Origin: Rhodopirellula baltica
GTDB lineage: Bacteria > Planctomycetota > Planctomycetia > Pirellulales > Pirellulaceae
Direction of reading: 5' to 3'
Length of the DNA: 64,000 nt
NCBI GenBank assembly: GCA_002901265.1
Contig: PPHI01000057.1
Coordinates: forward strand, 248,001 to 312,000
Shown: piece by piece, positions 60,766 to 64,000 of the stretch
Position numbering within the stretch: the stretch's first letter is position 1
Layout of the letters: each line of letters starts with the position of its first letter
The notes under the pieces: generated by a model
The model's database searches: none
What the model saw: only the letters and a program-made list of their open reading frames with translations
Told to the model about the DNA's origin: nothing
Program-made: the position numbers and the translations under genes

Positions 60766-62614
60766 GAATCAATTGGAAACCCTGCGTCCTTCGCCCGAGG
60801 AAGAAGCCCGTGACGATGCGGACATCGGCAAGGCGTTTCGCATTTCGTTTGCCGTCATCGCGTTTCTCGTGCTCGTCGGCGGAACCGTAGCAATCGTGCT
60901 GCGAAGCCGCGTCACGGCACCACCGGTCAAGGAAACCGAACTGGCTGCTGTCGAAACACGCGAAATGCCAAAGGTGCAAATCCCGCAGACCCCGTTCACC
61001 GACATCACCGACAGCTATGGCGTCGAATTTGTCCACAACAACGGCGCCGTCGGTGACAAGTTGCTTCCTGAAACGATGGGCGGCGGCGTCGCAACGTTTG
61101 ACTTTGACAACGATGGCGACCAAGACGTGTTGTTTATCAATTCAAGCGACTGGCCTTGGGACAAAGCAAGCGATCGTCAATCGACATCGGTGCTCTACCG
61201 CAACGATGGCGACAAGCTGACCGACGTTTCCGCCGAATCGGGACTCGCCCTGAGCGACTATGCGATGGGCGTCGCGGTCGGTGACTTTGACAACGATTCC
61301 TGGGTCGACGTGTTTGTAACCAGCGTGGGTGCCAACCACCTGTACCGAAACTTGGGCAACGGCAAGTTCGAAGACGTGACCGCATCGGCCGGAGTCGCTG
61401 GTGACGCGGATCGTTGGAGCAGCAGCGCTGGCTGGTTCGACTTTGACAACGACGGCGACTTGGACTTGTTCGTTTGCAACTACGTCGAGTGGAGCCGCGA
61501 ATACGATCAGTCGCAAGAGTTCCAACTGATCGGTGGTGGTCGTGCCTATGGCCGTCCGCAGAACTTTCAAGGCACCTTCCCCTACCTGTACCGCAACGAA
61601 GGCGACGGCAAGTTCACGGACGTGTCCGAAATCGCGGGGATCCAAATCCGGAACCCTGCCACGGGCGTCCCGCTGTCAAAGTCCCTGGGGCTTGCGTTCT
61701 GTGACTTTAACCAAGACGGCGCGTTGGACATCGTGATCGCAAACGACACGGTGCAGAACCTGCTGTTGCAAAACGACGGCAAAGGCAACTTTACCGATGT
61801 CGGTGCACTCAGTGGTATCGCGTTCGATTCCAGCGGCAATGCACGTGGTGCGATGGGAATCGACATCGCGTCGTTCCGCGGTCCCAAGGCATTGGCGGTC
61901 GCGATCGGCAACTTTTCCAACGAAATGACCGCGTTGTACGTCGCCAAGACTGGCACGATGCAGTTCTACGACGAAGCGGTCAGCACCGGACTTGGGCCGA
62001 CCACACGATTGCTGCTGACGTTTGGCTTGTTTTACTTTGACTACGACCTCGACGGTCGTTCGGACCTGTTCTGTGCCAACGGACACTTGGAAGAAGACAT
62101 CAACCGTGTTCAGCCCAGCCAACACTATGAACAGCCACCACAGTTGTTCTGGAATGCCGGGCCACAGTTCGATACGGAGTTTGTCGCGGTTGGCCAAGAA
62201 TCGGTCGGCACCGACTTGCTGAAGCCAATGGTCGGTCGCGGAACCTCGTACGCGGACTTGGATAACGACGGTGACTTGGACGTGATCGTCACCTCCAGCG
62301 GACGCAAACCACGCCTGTTGCGAAATGATCAACAACTTGGCCACCACTGGTTGCGTCTGAAACTGGTTGGCGATGGCAAGAACACCAACCGTGACGCGAT
62401 CGGATCTTGGGTCGAAGTCACCGTTGGCGAACAAAAACTGCGTCAACAAGTGATGCCGACGCGAAGCTACCTTTCGCAAGTCGAGCTGCCACTGACGTTT
62501 GGTCTTGGCCAATCCGACAAGGTCGATGATGTCACCATCATCTGGGCCGATGGGTATCGCCAAACGATCGATGCACCAGCGGTCGACCAGGTTCACACCA
62601 TCACGCGACAATAG
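60755..62614 (+). CDS. CRTAC1-like FG-GAP repeat protein with ASPIC/UnbV C-terminal domain
   Basis: A 619-residue protein with one N-terminal TM helix (about 27-47), after which it is extracytoplasmic. At least six calcium-binding FG-GAP/VCBS loops are visible: FDFDNDGDQD, DFDNDSWVD, FDFDNDGDLD, DFNQDGALD, FDYDLDGRSD and DLDNDGDLD. They form a beta-propeller like the N-terminal part of integrin alpha. The last 90 residues match the ASPIC/UnbV domain (HHWLRLKLVGDGKNTNRDAIG and IIWADGYRQT). GGAGG stands 7 bases before ATG 60755, which lies inside the cytochrome gene. The fixed pairing suggests one complex at the cell surface. Function is unknown. Confidence 0.9.
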   Translation: MSTENQLETLRPSPEEEARDDADIGKAFRISFAVIAFLVLVGGTVAIVLRSRVTAPPVKETELAAVETREMPKVQIPQTPFTDITDSYGVEFVHNNGAVGDKLLPETMGGGVATFDFDNDGDQDVLFINSSDWPWDKASDRQSTSVLYRNDGDKLTDVSAESGLALSDYAMGVAVGDFDNDSWVDVFVTSVGANHLYRNLGNGKFEDVTASAGVAGDADRWSSSAGWFDFDNDGDLDLFVCNYVEWSREYDQSQEFQLIGGGRAYGRPQNFQGTFPYLYRNEGDGKFTDVSEIAGIQIRNPATGVPLSKSLGLAFCDFNQDGALDIVIANDTVQNLLLQNDGKGNFTDVGALSGIAFDSSGNARGAMGIDIASFRGPKALAVAIGNFSNEMTALYVAKTGTMQFYDEAVSTGLGPTTRLLLTFGLFYFDYDLDGRSDLFCANGHLEEDINRVQPSQHYEQPPQLFWNAGPQFDTEFVAVGQESVGTDLLKPMVGRGTSYADLDNDGDLDVIVTSSGRKPRLLRNDQQLGHHWLRLKLVGDGKNTNRDAIGSWVEVTVGEQKLRQQVMPTRSYLSQVELPLTFGLGQSDKVDDVTIIWADGYRQTIDAPAVDQVHTITRQ

Positions 62615-62630
62615 TCCGCGATTCAAATCA

Positions 62631-62674
62631 AACGATGTCGTCCGTTAATGATCGATTCGATCGACGGCATCGTT
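62631..62674. terminator. Hairpin between convergent genes
   Basis: AACGATGTCGTC (62631-62642) pairs with GACGGCATCGTT (62663-62674), a 12-bp stem with one G-U pair and a 20-base loop. It fills the 83-base gap between the CRTAC1-like gene and the converging Hsp70-related gene. No T-run is present. A bidirectional terminator is likely by position. Confidence 0.5.
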
Positions 62675-62697
62675 GCATGGACGTAGAACGATAAACA

Positions 62698-64000
62698 TTA
62701 TCCGTTGCCGAGCTGGATTCCCAGCGGCAACGTGTCGCCGAAAACGGCCGACTGCTCTTCGCGGCCAAGCTCGCCGCCTTCACGCAGCAAGCGTGCGAAA
62801 TGTGGATCGGCATCGATACGATCCAGATAGTTCGCGGCATCTTTACGCACCTCTTCGGACAAGTCGCGATAGCGGTCACCCGTCAGTCTCGCGATTTGCG
62901 CAATCGCCAGCGGAAGGTCTTTTTCCGTCGGATTGATCTCGATCAATCGCTTCACCCAAAACTCCGCCTTGGGGACGGGCACCGTGGAATTGAGTGGTCC
63001 GTACGCCGGTTGCCGTGATCCGATTCGGCCAATCGCCCACAGCAACCCCGAACGCAGACGTTCATTTTTCTTCTTGGTCATCTCGACCAACGCGATCTCG
63101 CCAAGCTCGACTTTGTCGGCAACTTTTAAACGTTCGAGGGAAGCGATTAGCCGCCAAAACTCGTTCGCCTCGTGCGGTTCGATCCGTCGAGTTTTGCTGC
63201 GCAGGTTGGCGAGCATCGGGGAGGCGAGTTGTTCCTGTTGCCCTGCGGTCAGTCCACCGGCAATCCGTCGCCACAGAATCATGGACTCGGTCCGCGACTG
63301 CGAAGCAGGAAACGCCAGCTTGCCGTGCAACTGTTTCCAAGTCGACTGGACACGCCAATCGTCAACTGCAACGCCGTAACCCGGTCGCAAGCAGAAACCG
63401 CTCATGTTCAACCAACGAGCTTCGTGTGCCGGCGACATTCGACGCCCCGTCTCGTGATCGAGCAAGAATTGCCACAGCTCACGAATTAACGTCGGTGGCC
63501 ACTGGTCGCGACCCGCCCCAATGATCGTTTCCAACTGAGGGATGATGTCGCGTGGTTTGATCGTCGGGTCAGCGGCAAAGGTCGCCACAATCGCGTTGGC
63601 GCAGGCTTCCACCGTCTCGACATCAACCACACCGGCGACTTCGCCTTCGCCGGAGTGACTTTGGCGATCGGTCTCAAGCGTACTGCGGATGTCGAATTCC
63701 AACTTCCAACGTTTCCGTTTTTCGCCGTCATCGTTGACGCAGTACATCCCGACGGTGCCGATCTCGCTGAGCTCTGACTCGATGTAAACTTCCAGCAGCG
63801 AATCTTCGCGGCGGCGGCCCCGAACGAGCGCCGTGCAGATCGGTGGCAGAGGTGTCATCGCGTTGGGATCGATGGCAATCAATTCGCCAGCCCGATCAGC
63901 AAGGCGAGTGCTGCTGACCCACAACGGAAACTGTACTGGCTGTCCGATCTGCAATCGCAGCGGGTGTTCGTCGACACGGAACTGCTGTCCGGCTTCGGCG
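62698..64000 (-). CDS. Hsp70-related protein, C-terminal part (5' end outside window)
   Basis: The frame is open from the stop at 62698 to the window edge, giving about 430 residues; the start is not seen. FRVDEHPLRLQIGQPVQFPLW and VRGRRREDSLLEVYIESELSEIG near the edge look like the beta-sandwich substrate-binding domain of a DnaK-like protein. The rest (WLNMSGFCLRPGYGVAVDDW and then WRLIASLERLKVADKVELGE) is helical and fits the DUF3731-type C-terminal domain of Hsp70-related proteins. The ATPase domain should lie beyond the window. It converges on the CRTAC1-like gene. The chaperone assignment rests on the C-terminal pattern and is moderate. Confidence 0.65.
   Translation of the reverse strand, partial: AEAGQQFRVDEHPLRLQIGQPVQFPLWVSSTRLADRAGELIAIDPNAMTPLPPICTALVRGRRREDSLLEVYIESELSEIGTVGMYCVNDDGEKRKRWKLEFDIRSTLETDRQSHSGEGEVAGVVDVETVEACANAIVATFAADPTIKPRDIIPQLETIIGAGRDQWPPTLIRELWQFLLDHETGRRMSPAHEARWLNMSGFCLRPGYGVAVDDWRVQSTWKQLHGKLAFPASQSRTESMILWRRIAGGLTAGQQEQLASPMLANLRSKTRRIEPHEANEFWRLIASLERLKVADKVELGEIALVEMTKKKNERLRSGLLWAIGRIGSRQPAYGPLNSTVPVPKAEFWVKRLIEINPTEKDLPLAIAQIARLTGDRYRDLSEEVRKDAANYLDRIDADPHFARLLREGGELGREEQSAVFGDTLPLGIQLGNG

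Noticed and set aside
1-64000. Transposons, integrases, CRISPR arrays, tRNA or rRNA genes
   Set aside because: None was recognised on either strand. No direct repeats of spacer-like length, no transposase motifs and no tRNA cloverleaf were seen by eye.

Overview
The window is about 64 kb of bacterial chromosome. It reads like a marine planctomycete of the Rhodopirellula/Pirellulaceae type. This is inference from gene content: a multihaem cytochrome c gene paired with a CRTAC1-like FG-GAP gene, an Hsp70-like protein with a DUF3731-type C-terminus, secreted and membrane orphans of planctomycete style, frequent TTG/GTG starts, weak or absent Shine-Dalgarno sites and moderate GC. I saw no rRNA, tRNA, CRISPR array, prophage or insertion sequence.

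Region 1 (1-30894, all on +) is a glycan biosynthesis and export cluster of about 27 genes, most joined by 1-4 base NTGA or TGATG overlaps. It encodes sugar-nucleotide enzymes (an epimerase fragment, GDP-mannose 4,6-dehydratase, UDP-GlcNAc 2-epimerase, a CDP-paratose-2-epimerase-like SDR), a Wzm/Wzt ABC exporter with a glycan-binding tail, two O-antigen ligase/polymerase-type membrane proteins, about a dozen GT2/GT4 glycosyltransferases, a GT10-type fucosyltransferase between two sulfotransferases, two acyltransferase-3 proteins (one frameshifted), two hexapeptide acetyltransferases and a methyltransferase. The likely product is a fucose-containing, sulfated, acylated surface polysaccharide. 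A convergent WaaE-like glycosyltransferase (30839-31765, -) closes it.

Region 2 (32052-34673) holds a zinc-ribbon membrane protein, a secreted endonuclease/exonuclease/phosphatase-fold protein and a single-TM orphan.

Region 3 (34773-42504, all on -) looks like one operon for importing and using a ureido or amide compound. In transcription order: a consensus-like promoter, two small ORFs, an anchored Fn3-like protein, an SSS/DUR3-like symporter, a 40-residue single-TM protein not previously called, a divergent aspartate-carbamoyltransferase-like enzyme that has lost the aspartate-binding motif, an asparagine synthetase with a one-base frameshift, an M20 N-carbamoyl-amino-acid hydrolase/allantoate amidohydrolase-type enzyme and an isochorismatase-family hydrolase.

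Region 4 (42918-54363, +) begins with a MarR regulator. It then carries a complete chemosensory cluster: STAS protein, soluble MCP-like protein, CheY, CheA, CheW, a cytoplasmic PAS/HAMP-like receptor, a small unknown, a CheR-CheD fusion and CheB.

Region 5 (54481-64000) holds a zinc metallopeptidase-like protein (-), an NtrB-type histidine kinase, a secreted orphan behind a near-consensus promoter, a pentahaem membrane cytochrome c with TPRs overlapping a CRTAC1/ASPIC-UnbV protein, and a convergent Hsp70-related gene cut by the window end.

Main points to check: the altered transcarbamoylase, the 40-residue symporter partner, the CheR-CheD fusion, the shared acidic C-terminal tails ending in Phe in the chemosensory proteins, and two frameshifts that each look like loss of one A from a run of A.
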